Below are positions 41,648-50,373 of a stretch of DNA of 64,000 nucleotides, in pieces. Both the position numbers and the translations under genes were made by a program. Within the stretch, counting starts at the first letter, position 1. Every line of letters starts with the position of its first letter. A model generated the notes under the pieces. It was not told the DNA's origin. It saw only the letters and a list, made by a program, of their open reading frames with translations, and ran no database searches. The stretch is from M3007 sp964621185 (GTDB lineage Bacteria; Bacteroidota; Bacteroidia; Chitinophagales; Saprospiraceae), in assembly GCA_964621185.1 (NCBI GenBank), contig CAZULM010000019.1:1-64000 (forward strand), read 5' to 3'.

Positions 41648-41911
41648 TCAAAAAGCAATGCCCATTGCCAGCCGTGCGTACGGTGAAGCAGCTTTAAATG
41701 CAGTGATGGGGCGCTGATTTTTTGAATTGTAGGTATTGAAATTAAAACCGCCGGATAGCTCTAAATTGAGGCCGCCAATCGTCTTTTGGTACCCAGCGCC
41801 AAGTTTTGCGCCAGCCACATGGACGGATTTGTATTCGGCTTTTGTTGTTGAGGATTTGATTACATCTTGGAGGGGCAGATAGATTGAGTGTTTCCAGTTG
41901 CAAAATATTTT
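41648..41911 (-). pseudogene. Remnant of an outer-membrane beta-barrel protein (C-terminal end)
   Basis: The minus strand is open without a usable start for ~87 codons ending at a TGA whose complement is 41648-41650. The peptide has barrel features: Gly-Ala-Lys-Leu-Gly-Ala-Gly-Tyr-Gln-Lys, Leu-Asn-Leu-Glu-Leu-Ser-Gly-Gly-Phe-Asn-Phe, and the terminal Tyr-Ala-Arg-Leu-Ala-Met-Gly-Ile-Ala-Phe, aromatic at the last position. A stop (complement of 41912-41914) closes it upstream. It fills most of the 431-bp gap between the His-rich gene and the LPG-synthase-like gene. Confidence 0.5.
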
Positions 41912-41997
41912 TTATTGAATTTGAGTTGAGTTGGTTTTTGTGCCGCTTGTCAACCGAAATTCCGCAACTTTGCCGCTTCCAATTTGCCCTTGCAGCA

Positions 41998-43047
41998 ATG
42001 GCAATACGCAGCATGACAAAAAAAATACTTCAGTTCCTCTTTTTTCTCGGCCTTGGGAGCGCGATTCTGGCGCTGGTGTTCAACAGCCAAAACACGGCAT
42101 TTCAGGCGCAATGCCGCCTCGATGGGGTGCCCGCGGACAAATGCAGTTTGATGGACAAACTGCTGCATGATTTTTCCACCGTGCACTTGGGCTGGTTGGG
42201 CGCCGTGGTACTGGCGTTCACGGTCAGCAATGTTTTCCGGGCCTTGCGTTGGCAGATGTTGTTGCAGCCCATGGGCTACCAACCGCGGTTCTACAATGCG
42301 TTTTTGACCATATTGCTGGGCTATTTCGCCAACCTGGGGTTCCCGCGGGTGGGCGAGGTAGTGCGTGCGGGTTCGCTGGCGCGCTACGAGAATATCCCCC
42401 TCCAAAAGGTGATGGGCACCCTGGTCATCGACCGCTTGATGGATTTTATTTGCCTCGGCTTGGTCGTGGGCTTGGCGTTTGTGCTGGAGGGGCAGACCTT
42501 GCTGGATTTCCTGCAACAACAGCAGGGTGGGGGAGCGCAACCGGGTCCGGGCGGGCTTTGGTATTATTTGCTGGGTTTGGGCATCGCGGTTTTGTGCGGC
42601 CTGTACCTTTTCCGCCAGAAGCTTTTGCAATTAGCCTTGGTACAAAAGGTTTTGAACCTGATGCAGGGCTTTTGGGAAGGCTTAAAATCTGTTTTCAAAT
42701 TGAAAACCCCGGGCTTGTTCCTGCTTTACTCAGCAGGGATATGGGCGATGTTTTACCTGCAATGCTGGTGGAACCTCAAGGCATTTGTGCCAACAGAACA
42801 CCTGACGGCAAGCGCGGCGCTGATGGTATTTGTGTTCGGCACCTTGGGCTTTGTCATACCCTCGCCTGGGGGTATGGGCACTTTTCACGCCTTGTGCATC
42901 GCGGGGCTTGCCTTGTACGGCATCAACGGCGGCGATGCGTTTTCTTATGCGAACATCGCCTTCTTTACCATTCAGATCTTTTATAATATTGTTGCGGGAG
43001 GGTCGGCGTTGGGCTTGCTGCCGTTGTTGAACAGGAAGGCAGGATGA
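41998..43047 (+). CDS. Lysylphosphatidylglycerol synthase TM-region family (UPF0104) membrane protein
   Basis: A 349-residue inner-membrane protein with about eight helices of the LPG_synthase_TM (PF03706) type. Marks are Asn-Val-Phe-Arg-Ala-Leu-Arg-Trp in the second helix region, Gly-Tyr-Phe-Ala-Asn-Leu-Gly-Phe-Pro-Arg-Val-Gly-Glu, Asp-Arg-Leu-Met-Asp, and Pro-Ser-Pro-Gly-Gly-Met-Gly-Thr-Phe-His near the C-terminus. It lacks the C-terminal aminoacyl-transfer domain of MprF, so it is a flippase-like or unassigned member. Start at 41998, with 42013 as a second choice. Confidence 0.85.
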   Translation: MAIRSMTKKILQFLFFLGLGSAILALVFNSQNTAFQAQCRLDGVPADKCSLMDKLLHDFSTVHLGWLGAVVLAFTVSNVFRALRWQMLLQPMGYQPRFYNAFLTILLGYFANLGFPRVGEVVRAGSLARYENIPLQKVMGTLVIDRLMDFICLGLVVGLAFVLEGQTLLDFLQQQQGGGAQPGPGGLWYYLLGLGIAVLCGLYLFRQKLLQLALVQKVLNLMQGFWEGLKSVFKLKTPGLFLLYSAGIWAMFYLQCWWNLKAFVPTEHLTASAALMVFVFGTLGFVIPSPGGMGTFHALCIAGLALYGINGGDAFSYANIAFFTIQIFYNIVAGGSALGLLPLLNRKAG

Positions 43048-43105
43048 CAACACTGTTGCGTCATACAAAAATTTTCGGGACGGCACTGGATTCAGGCAGG
43101 AGATA

Positions 43106-43609
43106 TTAAGATTGTTTCTCCTGTTTCGGCCAAGCAAAATACACCAGCAACGGCACTACCAACAGCGCCGCCAATACGATATAGGTAAGCCCGTTCATGG
43201 TGGAAGCCTCGCTGCCCGCTGTTTGAATGATTTCCCAGGTAAGCACGAAGAACAGCAGGCTGGTGAACACATTGAGTACCCGAATCATAAAACGAGCCCG
43301 GCGGTACTCATAGGCGGCATTTTCCGGGGTTATCTTTTTGGGATAGTTGAATTTGTCTGGAAATCGGGAAAGGTAAATTATCCCCAAAGCCATGACAATG
43401 GCAATCGCGGGCAATAAAAAGACGAGGTTTTTTGAACCACGACCGTCAACTTCGCCTTTATAGTTGAAATGGGACGGCACTTGCTCGGGCAGGCCGGGAT
43501 AGTGGTAAATGGCCAGCAGCAGCGCGCCCCCCGATAGCAACAAGGCCGCAGCATCGAACATCCTTTCTGCTGAGCTGACGGGAACTTCTATTTTTGGCAT
43601 GTCTTTCAT
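43106..43609 (-). CDS. DUF1648 domain membrane protein
   Basis: A 167-residue protein with four hydrophobic helices. The DUF1648 motif is visible after helix 1: Leu-Pro-Glu-Gln-Val-Pro-Ser-His-Phe-Asn-Tyr-Lys-Gly-Glu-Val-Asp-Gly, the same region found in SdpI-type immunity proteins. It lacks the longer SdpI region, so immunity is not implied. I start at 43609 (or 43600), which puts it 19 bases from the divergent heptose-phosphate adenylyltransferase start. Confidence 0.85.
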   Translation of the reverse strand: MKDMPKIEVPVSSAERMFDAAALLLSGGALLLAIYHYPGLPEQVPSHFNYKGEVDGRGSKNLVFLLPAIAIVMALGIIYLSRFPDKFNYPKKITPENAAYEYRRARFMIRVLNVFTSLLFFVLTWEIIQTAGSEASTMNGLTYIVLAALLVVPLLVYFAWPKQEKQS

Positions 43610-43628
43610 AAAAAAATCCAGCTGGTAT

Positions 43629-44123
43629 ATGTCGAATTTCGCAACAATCGAAGCAAAAATACACTCAAATGAACAACTTGTCAAAACCCTGGCACAGTGG
43701 CGCAGCGCGGGCGACAGGATCGTGTTCACCAATGGCTGTTTCGATATTTTGCATTTCGGACACCTGCATTATTTGGCCGATGCCCGCGCGCTCGGCGAGC
43801 GCCTGGTGGTTGGCCTGAACAGCGAAGCCTCCGTCCGGAGACTGAAGGGGCCTACCCGTCCGATCAATGACGAACTGACCCGTACCCATTTGCTGGCAGC
43901 GTTGGAAGTCGTAGATGCTGTAGTGGTTTTTGAAGAAGATACCCCTTTGGAACTAATCAAGCTGGTACAGCCCGATATTTTGGTGAAAGGCGGCGACTGG
44001 AAGCCGGAGCAGATCGTGGGCTCGGATTTGGTATTGGCAAGCGGTGGCCAGGTGCTCAGCCTGCCCTTTGTGGAGGGGTACTCCACCACCAATATTGAGT
44101 TGAAGATTTTGAATAGAAATTAA
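43629..44123 (+). CDS. D-glycero-beta-D-manno-heptose 1-phosphate adenylyltransferase domain (RfaE-C/HldC-like)
   Basis: A 164-residue cytidylyltransferase-like nucleotidyl transferase. The motif Asn-Gly-Cys-Phe-Asp-Ile-Leu-His-Phe-Gly-His at about 35-45 holds the family His-x-Gly-His, and the end has Val-Glu-Gly-Tyr-Ser-Thr-Thr, the Ile/Ser-Thr-Thr signature. It adenylates heptose 1-phosphate in ADP-heptose synthesis for LPS core. As in many Bacteroidota the kinase domain is not fused; it is not adjacent either. The start at 43629 gives the family length. Confidence 0.9.
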   Translation: MSNFATIEAKIHSNEQLVKTLAQWRSAGDRIVFTNGCFDILHFGHLHYLADARALGERLVVGLNSEASVRRLKGPTRPINDELTRTHLLAALEVVDAVVVFEEDTPLELIKLVQPDILVKGGDWKPEQIVGSDLVLASGGQVLSLPFVEGYSTTNIELKILNRN

Positions 44124-44154
44124 GGGTTTCAGGTTTCAGGTTTACATCATTTGT

Positions 44155-44270
44155 TGTTATACCTCACGCCGCTTGGTTTTGTGCATGCAGATATTTGTAA
44201 TCAATTGAAGATCAGTTAAACCAATCATATCCAATCACAAAAATCAGGCGAATCATAGTATAATCTTGAA
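44155..44270 (-). repeat. Dispersed repeat family A, copy 2
   Basis: Same orientation as copy 1 at 8215-8327. It lies between the heptose-1-phosphate gene and the DoxX-like gene. The minus-strand frame is Met-Ile-Gly-Leu-Thr-Asp-Leu-Gln...Met-His-Lys-Thr-Lys-Arg-Arg-Glu-Val, then stop. Confidence 0.85.
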
Positions 44271-44327
44271 ATGCCTGTTCAAAGCAACCACAGATATTGT
44301 AAACCTGAAACCCGAAACCCCAAAAAA

Positions 44328-44714
44328 CTATCCGACGATAGAGCGGTCTTTTGCATAGTTGAGCGCGTACATCATCGCTGCGCCGGCAAGCCCCAAATCC
44401 TTCAATACCATTGAAGTGGCCGCTTGAGCGCCGTCACCGCCACTCATGGCGCCGGGAAGGTGAACCATTACCACCACCAGCAACAGGAAAACAGACAGCA
44501 ATGTAGTTGCCAGTTTGTCGTACTTACCAATGGCCATGCTCACAGTGGCAGCAATGAGGCCGGCGCCAGCAAGGTACACCCAGACCACTTTTGCAGGCAT
44601 GTAGGCGGGAACGACGTATTCAGCCATAGCGTCTGCATTCATGAAATGGAAAAGCCCGAAGATGGCGAAAGGAATGGCGAAAAGCCAGCGACCAAGGGAT
44701 AAAAATGCGTTCAT
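44328..44714 (-). CDS. DoxX-family small membrane protein
   Basis: A 128-residue protein with four helices, like DoxX/DoxD-type proteins: Arg-Trp-Leu-Phe-Ala-Ile-Pro-Phe-Ala-Ile-Phe-Gly in helix 1, and Asn-Ala-Asp-Ala-Met-Ala-Glu-Tyr-Val-Val-Pro with Pro-Ala-Lys-Val-Val-Trp between helices 1 and 2. DoxX proteins lie near redox proteins; function is open. The longer frame upstream (to 44777) is unlikely because it prepends non-family residues. A 176-bp AT-rich gap separates it from guaB. Confidence 0.75.
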   Translation of the reverse strand: MNAFLSLGRWLFAIPFAIFGLFHFMNADAMAEYVVPAYMPAKVVWVYLAGAGLIAATVSMAIGKYDKLATTLLSVFLLLVVVMVHLPGAMSGGDGAQAATSMVLKDLGLAGAAMMYALNYAKDRSIVG

Positions 44715-44890
44715 AAATAGGTGCTTCGTTTTGTGAAATGTGAAAAAATAGTTGGCATTTTGATGTAGTAACACCAAGTTTCCAGCGACAAATGTAGCAG
44801 AGTTATGTTGCTGTGCAGTATTTTCTCAAAAAAAAATTTCGCAAAGGCGCCTAATGCCAATAGGAGTAGAAGGTTTGTAAGCCCAAAAAA

Positions 44891-46381
44891 CTAAGATCTG
44901 CTGTAATTTGGCGATTCCCGCGTTATGATGATGTTGTGCGGGTGGCTTTCTGTCATGCCGGCATTCGTAATTTTTACAAACTGTGTCTTTTCTTGGAGTT
45001 CTTCCACAGAACGGGCGCCGCAGTAGCCCATGCCTGCCCGCAAGCCGCCGATATACTGCACCATGACCTCATGCAGGGTGCCTTTGTAGGGTATCCGGCC
45101 TTCGATGCCCTCCGGCACCAGCTTTTTGATGTCGTCTTCCACGTCCTGAAAATAGCGGTCTTTGGAGCCAAGCTGCATGGCGCCGAGGCTGCCCATGCCG
45201 CGGTACGATTTGAATTTGCGGCCATCGAAAATAATGGTCTCGCCGGGCGCTTCTTCCACACCGGCGAACAGAGAGCCAGCCATGATGGTGCTTGCGCCGG
45301 CTGAAAGCGCCTTTACAATATCGCCCGTGTAGCGGATGCCCCCATCGCCGATAACCGGCACGCCCGATCCGAGTATGGCCTGGCTGGCATTAAAAATGGC
45401 GGAGAGCTGCGCCACGCCCACGCCCGCCACGATGCGGGTAGTGCAGATGCTGCCAGGGCCAACGCCCACTTTTACCCCATCCACCCCGACATCTACCAGG
45501 GCTTTGGCCCCCTCGCCGGTGGCCACATTGCCGCCGATAATCTGGAGCTTGGGAAATTTGAGCTTCAATTCCTTAACCGCATCCAGTACGCCGCGGGAAT
45601 GGCCGTGCGCAGTATCGACGCATATAACGTCCACGCCGACGTGCACCAGCGCCTTCACCCTTTCTTCAACGTCGTGTGTGACACCCACTGCTGCGCCCAC
45701 CACGAGCCTGCCGAATGAATCCTTGCAGGCATTGGGGAAATTGACCCCTTTCATGATGTCTTTGTAGGTAATAAGCCCAACGAGGTGGAACATGTCATCT
45801 ACAACAGGCAGCTTTTCGATCTTGCGGAACTGGAGTATGTCGCGCGCCTGTTCGAGGGTAGTGCCCAGGGGCGCGGTGACGAGGTTTTTCTTCGTCATCA
45901 ATTCCCGCACCAGGCGGCTTCGGTCGGTTTCAAAGCGGAGGTCGCGGTTGGTGAGGATGCCGACGAGCTTTCCCTTTCGGTCGGTGACCGGTATGCCGCC
46001 GATGCTGTGTTTGCGCATGAGGTCGAGGGCTTCGGCGATCCTGGCGTCGGGGTGCAGGGTGACTGGGTCGATGATCATGCCGGCCTCCGAGCGTTTCACG
46101 GCGCGCACCTGGTCGGCCTGGTCGGAAATGCTCATGTTCTTGTGGATCATGCCGATACCGCCTTGCCGCGCGATGGCGATGGCGAGGTTTTTGTCCGTCA
46201 CGGTGTCCATGGCGGCGGATACGATCGGCACTTTCAGCCTGATGCTGCGGGTAAGTTGGCCACTGATGTCAACTTCTCTGGGAAGGACTTCGCTGTATGC
46301 GGGGACGAGCAGTACGTCGTCGAAGGTGAGCGATTCGCCGAGGAACTTCGGCTGGGCGGATGTTGCAAACTTTGTTTCCAT
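44891..46381 (-). CDS. guaB: Inosine-5'-monophosphate dehydrogenase
   Basis: A 496-residue IMPDH, normal length. The catalytic loop Gly-Pro-Gly-Ser-Ile-Cys313-Thr-Thr-Arg is intact, two CBS domains lie at about 105-215, and the Tyr-Arg-Gly-Met-Gly-Ser flap is at ~400. It oxidises IMP to XMP with NAD, the committed step to GMP. The codons before 46381 are not family-like. It is followed upstream by the DUF4956 gene on the same strand, 58 bases apart. Confidence 0.98.
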   Translation of the reverse strand: METKFATSAQPKFLGESLTFDDVLLVPAYSEVLPREVDISGQLTRSIRLKVPIVSAAMDTVTDKNLAIAIARQGGIGMIHKNMSISDQADQVRAVKRSEAGMIIDPVTLHPDARIAEALDLMRKHSIGGIPVTDRKGKLVGILTNRDLRFETDRSRLVRELMTKKNLVTAPLGTTLEQARDILQFRKIEKLPVVDDMFHLVGLITYKDIMKGVNFPNACKDSFGRLVVGAAVGVTHDVEERVKALVHVGVDVICVDTAHGHSRGVLDAVKELKLKFPKLQIIGGNVATGEGAKALVDVGVDGVKVGVGPGSICTTRIVAGVGVAQLSAIFNASQAILGSGVPVIGDGGIRYTGDIVKALSAGASTIMAGSLFAGVEEAPGETIIFDGRKFKSYRGMGSLGAMQLGSKDRYFQDVEDDIKKLVPEGIEGRIPYKGTLHEVMVQYIGGLRAGMGYCGARSVEELQEKTQFVKITNAGMTESHPHNIIITRESPNYSRS

Positions 46382-46439
46382 GCGCAAAGGTCGGGCATGG
46401 AGGGGGAAAGTTGGGAGAATTTTTTTTGTTTTTTTCACA

Positions 46440-47123
46440 CTACATCGTCGGCGGGTTGTAATCATCCTCGTCGAAATACAGGTTCACCTGGCTCACGCCG
46501 TTCAAGGCTCGGATAGACTTGACGATTTCTTCCGACTTGCCCACGTTTTTGAGGGTGATGTGGTAATTGCTTTCTGTAAGGTCTTCGAGGCCAACGTTTT
46601 TTATGCTCACTAACTTAAGGCTCTTGCAGTGCCTGCCCAGCAATTTTGTCAGATCGCTTTGGTCAGAAGATTGCCGCACGATCTGCAGCAAAAAATGCCG
46701 GCTCCGTGGCGCGCCGAAATGGGTGTAAGTCAGGGCCAGCACGACCATGCCCGCAATGAGCGAGCCGGCCAGTGCCACCGCGCTTAGCCCCACGCCACAA
46801 GCCATGCCGATGGCCAGGGAGAGGAAAATGAACACCAAATCCATGGTGTCGCGGATGGCTGTCCGGAACCGGATGATGGACATTGCGCCCACCAACCCAA
46901 AAGCGCGGGCAATGTTGTTGCCGATCACCATGATGACGATGGAGGCGATGATCGTGAGCAACACGAGGGAGTTGACAAACGTGACAGAATAGGATGGCCC
47001 CCGGTAGGTGAGTCGGTAAATGATGGAAAGCAGCAGCCCGCACACCAAGGCGACCAACAGGTTGGCGATCACATCGGCGGATGAGGTTGGGAAAACGGAC
47101 AGGTTTTGATATTCTTCGAACAC
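46440..47123 (-). CDS. DUF4956 family membrane protein
   Basis: A 227-residue protein: four or five helices in the first ~130 residues, with the family hallmark Ala-Phe-Gly-Leu-Val-Gly-Ala-Met-Ser-Ile-Ile-Arg-Phe-Arg-Thr-Ala-Ile, then a ~90-residue soluble domain with ferredoxin-like strand pattern ending Leu-Tyr-Phe-Asp-Glu-Asp-Asp-Tyr-Asn. DUF4956 genes usually sit with VTC-type polyphosphate polymerase and CotH genes. A CotH gene is present 13 kb away but no VTC gene is in the window. Upstream, 42 bases, lies the methyltransferase. Confidence 0.9.
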   Translation of the reverse strand: MFEEYQNLSVFPTSSADVIANLLVALVCGLLLSIIYRLTYRGPSYSVTFVNSLVLLTIIASIVIMVIGNNIARAFGLVGAMSIIRFRTAIRDTMDLVFIFLSLAIGMACGVGLSAVALAGSLIAGMVVLALTYTHFGAPRSRHFLLQIVRQSSDQSDLTKLLGRHCKSLKLVSIKNVGLEDLTESNYHITLKNVGKSEEIVKSIRALNGVSQVNLYFDEDDYNPPTM

Positions 47124-47165
47124 GCTGTTTTTGTTGATTGGAGGGCAAAGATTGGCATTTTTGGA

Positions 47166-47840
47166 TCAGATGTGCCGGCGCTTATCCATATCCTTGTCGC
47201 TCATTGACTTTTTTTTACAAGAAACGACTAATGCGGGCGGTATGTTGAGCGGCACCACCTCGATATCGACCTTTCCAAAGACCCTTCGGTAAAAGCCGAG
47301 CATGAAAGGGGAGTAGTGGAATTGTACAAAGCGCCCCCTCGGGCAAAGGTATTGCAGGCATTCGGAGGTGATGCTCTCTGCCAAAGCTTCGGGAAGCATG
47401 ACAAACGGGATGCCGGAAATGAAACAATCGACCGATTCTATGCCCATTTTTTGGAAATGAGCGCCCATATTCTCGGCTGAGTCGTGTATAACCGTCAAGC
47501 GCGGGTCTTTAAAGTTGCTCCGAATCTTTTCCACAAAAACATCGTTGATCTCAAAAATCACCAAGCGAGCATCGGGCTTTAGCCTGTCGAGTATGTACCG
47601 GGTGATCACCCCATCGCCCGGGCCAAGCTCTACCACGGTTTTGGAAGTCTCCGGGTCAATGTTCCCGACGATTGCCCGACAGAGGAAGCGCGAACTGGGC
47701 GCGACGCTCCCGGTGGACCGGATGTTGCGCAGGCTTTCCCGGAGGAACTCTATGCGTCGGGTGAATGTCGGATTTACCAAAATATACCCTGATTTGGGTG
47801 GAGATGAAAGATCGATGGATGCTGATAGGTTGATTTTCAA
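47166..47840 (-). CDS. Class I SAM-dependent methyltransferase (phospholipid N-methyltransferase-like)
   Basis: A 224-residue Rossmann-type methyltransferase. Motif I Val-Val-Glu-Leu-Gly-Pro-Gly-Asp-Gly-Val-Ile-Thr is at about 69-80, and the acidic end of strand 2 is Val-Ile-Phe-Glu-Ile. It resembles PmtA-type phospholipid methyltransferases and the RsmA-like group: Ser-Gly-Ile-Pro-Phe-Val-Met-Leu-Pro after motif IV. The likely substrate is a phospholipid headgroup but this is not certain. It ends 42 bases from the start of DUF4956 on the same strand. Confidence 0.75.
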   Translation of the reverse strand: MKINLSASIDLSSPPKSGYILVNPTFTRRIEFLRESLRNIRSTGSVAPSSRFLCRAIVGNIDPETSKTVVELGPGDGVITRYILDRLKPDARLVIFEINDVFVEKIRSNFKDPRLTVIHDSAENMGAHFQKMGIESVDCFISGIPFVMLPEALAESITSECLQYLCPRGRFVQFHYSPFMLGFYRRVFGKVDIEVVPLNIPPALVVSCKKKSMSDKDMDKRRHI

Positions 47841-47899
47841 TGGGTTGCAGACACTTTGTTTTTACAGCCGCAGTGTGTTGGCTATAATTGCATAGTAGC

Positions 47900-50026
47900 T
47901 TACCCTTTGATAAAGGCTCCAAGGTCAGGATACTTTTTTAAAAGACCCACAGCTTCTGCTTTTGAAATTCGGATACCGTTGATATAGGCGATCACCCTTG
48001 CTTCCGGGAAGCCCAGGCCCTGCAATTCAGCGCCCAATTGGGCAGCCCCGGCATATTTGTCAAAATAACCTGCCAAATATTGATAGGCGCCGGTTCCAGG
48101 CTGCGATTCGATCATTAGGTCGCTGAACATCGCCAAGGCATCGCTGGTCAGTATTTGCCTGGCTACAGTTGCCTCCACCTTAAAATAGAGCCCTTTTGTT
48201 TTGTTGTCCCATTGTTCTGGGCCACTGGCAGCGATTATCTTGGATACGTTGGGCCGCTCGAGCTGATATTCAAAGTTGAGCGGGTCGAGCGAAGTGAAGC
48301 TGATTTCTGCACGGCTGTTGAGCTTGGACGCTGTCGGGTTTTCAACACCATTGACAACGGCCCGGGCGATCGGGTAGGCCGAACCGGCGCTCCGAAGCAG
48401 CACCCTGCCGGCAGGAACGCCCCGGTCGGTCAGCAGCTCGCCCAGTATCTCGGCGCGTTTGATGCCATAATAGAGGTCGAATTTCGATTGGCCGGAATCC
48501 TCGGTGAAAACAGTGACCAGCACCGTCGTCTCTGGGTGCTGCCTGGCCAGCGCTGCCACCTGGCCCGCGATTTTTTTGTTGTCGGCAGACAGCAATGCCT
48601 GATCGCTTTCGTACATGATCGCAGGGATGGCCACCGGCTTCACAGCGGTGTTGGCTGCGGCATTTTCTGCCCCGACGGCGTAAAAGAGCGCGGGTTTGCT
48701 GCCCGTCGTTTGTGCCGCTACGTCTTCTTTATAATAGGCGGTGTAAATATCGCGCTCCCCATATCCACCGAAGCGGTCGGAAGAAAAGAACGCGGTTTTG
48801 CCGTCGCCGGAAAGGCGGAAGTACGCCTCGTTCCCGGGTGAGTTTACGGGGGCGCCCATGTTGGCCGGGGCTTGCCAATCTATTTTCTGGTCGTCAAAAA
48901 AGGCTACAAAAACATCTTCGCCGCCCATGCTTTCCGGCCTGTTGCTGCTGAAAAACAGGGTTCGGCCATCCTTTGCCAAAAAAGGGGTCGTTTCATCGTA
49001 GCGGGAATTGATGGTCGGCCCCAGGTTGCTGGGTTCTGACCAAGCCGTATCTGCAAAGGTGGTGTACCATAAATCCAGCCCTCCTTGCCCGCCCGCGCGG
49101 CGGCTGGCAAAGATGATGGTTTTTTCGTTGAAAAAGAACGGTGCGCAGTCGCCCTCCTCTGGCTTCATGGGGCTTTTGAAAGTAGGGGCCTGCAACAGAT
49201 ACTCGTCCTTTTTGGCGGCTGTGTCGGCCAAAATCTCGCCGCTGTACGTGCTGAACCCGCGGAAGAAATACAGCACCTGCCCGTTTGCGTTGAAGCCAAG
49301 GGGCACTTCAAACCGGGAGGTGTTGAGCAGGCCGCCGAGGCTGCCCAGTGCCTGCCAGCCGCTGTTGGTGCGCCGGGCGGTGAACATGTCGCTGCTCCAA
49401 TGTCCTTTTTCAAGATCTACAAAGCCGTCGTCGTTGCGCAGGCCGCCGTTGCAGCCATTCCGGGCAGCGGCATAGTACAGCCTGTCGTCATAGTTGACCG
49501 ATGGGAGGGGGGCAAACTCGTCGCCCGCAGAATTCACCTGCGCGCCCAGGTTTTCGACCAGTGCGATTGCCTCGTTCGGCAAAATGCCCATGCCCGACAC
49601 GCAGCGGCGGATATTGTCGGCGGCATTGGCGCGGAGCGGGTGCTTTTCGCCGCATTTGTTCAGGAAAGATTTATAGGCAATGATAGCTTTTTCCCAGTCG
49701 GAAAGGCCGTGCAAGGTGCGGGCCAGGTAGTAGAACAGGTCGGGGTCGCGGCGGTTGGGCGATTTGGCGGCCACGTACTCCAGGTAGCGGCGGGCATCGG
49801 TGCCAAGGCCCAGGTGGTAGTTGGCGATGCCCAGCTTGGTGAGCACCGAAAAGTCGCCGGGCCGGGCTTCCTGGTACTGGCCGAGCATCGACTTGGCTTC
49901 TGCCCAGCGGCCATTGTTGTAGGCTTTTTCGCCGTTCCTTTTCAGTTCGGAGGGTTTTTGGGCGAGCGATGCGACGGCAAGCATGGAAAACAATACACTG
50001 AATATGGAGCTGCTAGCAATGGACAT
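47900..50026 (-). CDS. TPR-PD40-OmpA family outer-membrane protein
   Basis: A 708-residue exported protein; signal peptide cleaves near Ser-Leu-Ala-Gln (~23). TPR-like repeats (about 25-145), then WD40-like PD40 propeller repeats (about 150-430; motifs Gly-Gly-Leu-Asp-Leu-Trp, Leu-Phe-Phe-Ser-Ser-Asn-Arg, Ala-Phe-Phe-Ser-Ser-Asp-Arg), then an OmpA-like peptidoglycan-binding region (about 475-590). The last ~100 residues look SPOR-like (Tyr-Leu-Ala-Gly-Tyr-Phe...Gly-Phe-Pro-Glu-Ala-Arg-Val). This design is found in gliding/T9SS-associated and cell-envelope anchoring proteins of Bacteroidota. Monocistronic and divergent from the VWA-like gene. Confidence 0.85.
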   Translation of the reverse strand: MSIASSSIFSVLFSMLAVASLAQKPSELKRNGEKAYNNGRWAEAKSMLGQYQEARPGDFSVLTKLGIANYHLGLGTDARRYLEYVAAKSPNRRDPDLFYYLARTLHGLSDWEKAIIAYKSFLNKCGEKHPLRANAADNIRRCVSGMGILPNEAIALVENLGAQVNSAGDEFAPLPSVNYDDRLYYAAARNGCNGGLRNDDGFVDLEKGHWSSDMFTARRTNSGWQALGSLGGLLNTSRFEVPLGFNANGQVLYFFRGFSTYSGEILADTAAKKDEYLLQAPTFKSPMKPEEGDCAPFFFNEKTIIFASRRAGGQGGLDLWYTTFADTAWSEPSNLGPTINSRYDETTPFLAKDGRTLFFSSNRPESMGGEDVFVAFFDDQKIDWQAPANMGAPVNSPGNEAYFRLSGDGKTAFFSSDRFGGYGERDIYTAYYKEDVAAQTTGSKPALFYAVGAENAAANTAVKPVAIPAIMYESDQALLSADNKKIAGQVAALARQHPETTVLVTVFTEDSGQSKFDLYYGIKRAEILGELLTDRGVPAGRVLLRSAGSAYPIARAVVNGVENPTASKLNSRAEISFTSLDPLNFEYQLERPNVSKIIAASGPEQWDNKTKGLYFKVEATVARQILTSDALAMFSDLMIESQPGTGAYQYLAGYFDKYAGAAQLGAELQGLGFPEARVIAYINGIRISKAEAVGLLKKYPDLGAFIKG

Positions 50027-50098
50027 GGCATTTGTTTTTGAAAGGCAAAGGTATCGTTTCGCAGAAAAATAGGCCTCTGCTTTTGACGGGCCATAGAA

Positions 50099-50177
50099 TG
50101 CCCCTTCAGGGCGCGGATACTTTGGCGAATTTCACACCGGGCTTTGTCCGGCGCTCAAGATGTGACCCCTTTGGGGC
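50099..50177. repeat. Chain of three short palindromes (element 4)
   Basis: Three hairpins in a row, GCCC-CTTCA-GGGC (50100-50112), CCGGGC-TTT-GTCCGG (50137-50151) and CCCC-TTT-GGGG (50166-50176), with small T-rich loops like those of the other palindromic elements. It lies in the 347-bp gap between the divergent PD40-OmpA and VWA-like genes, which otherwise holds only AT-rich DNA. Confidence 0.6.
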
Positions 50178-50373
50178 AAAAACCACAAATAACGGCGCCT
50201 AATTCGGAAAAATCCGGGATGACGCATGATAATGACAAGTATTCCCCAATTTTTCCGCAATTTTGCCGCCCGATGTTTCCTGCCGCCCCTCCAATACTTT
50301 TTTTAGGTTTTGGCCAAAAAAATGGCCTGAAGCAACGAACAACGAACAACAAACAACCGTTTCATACCGCTAC

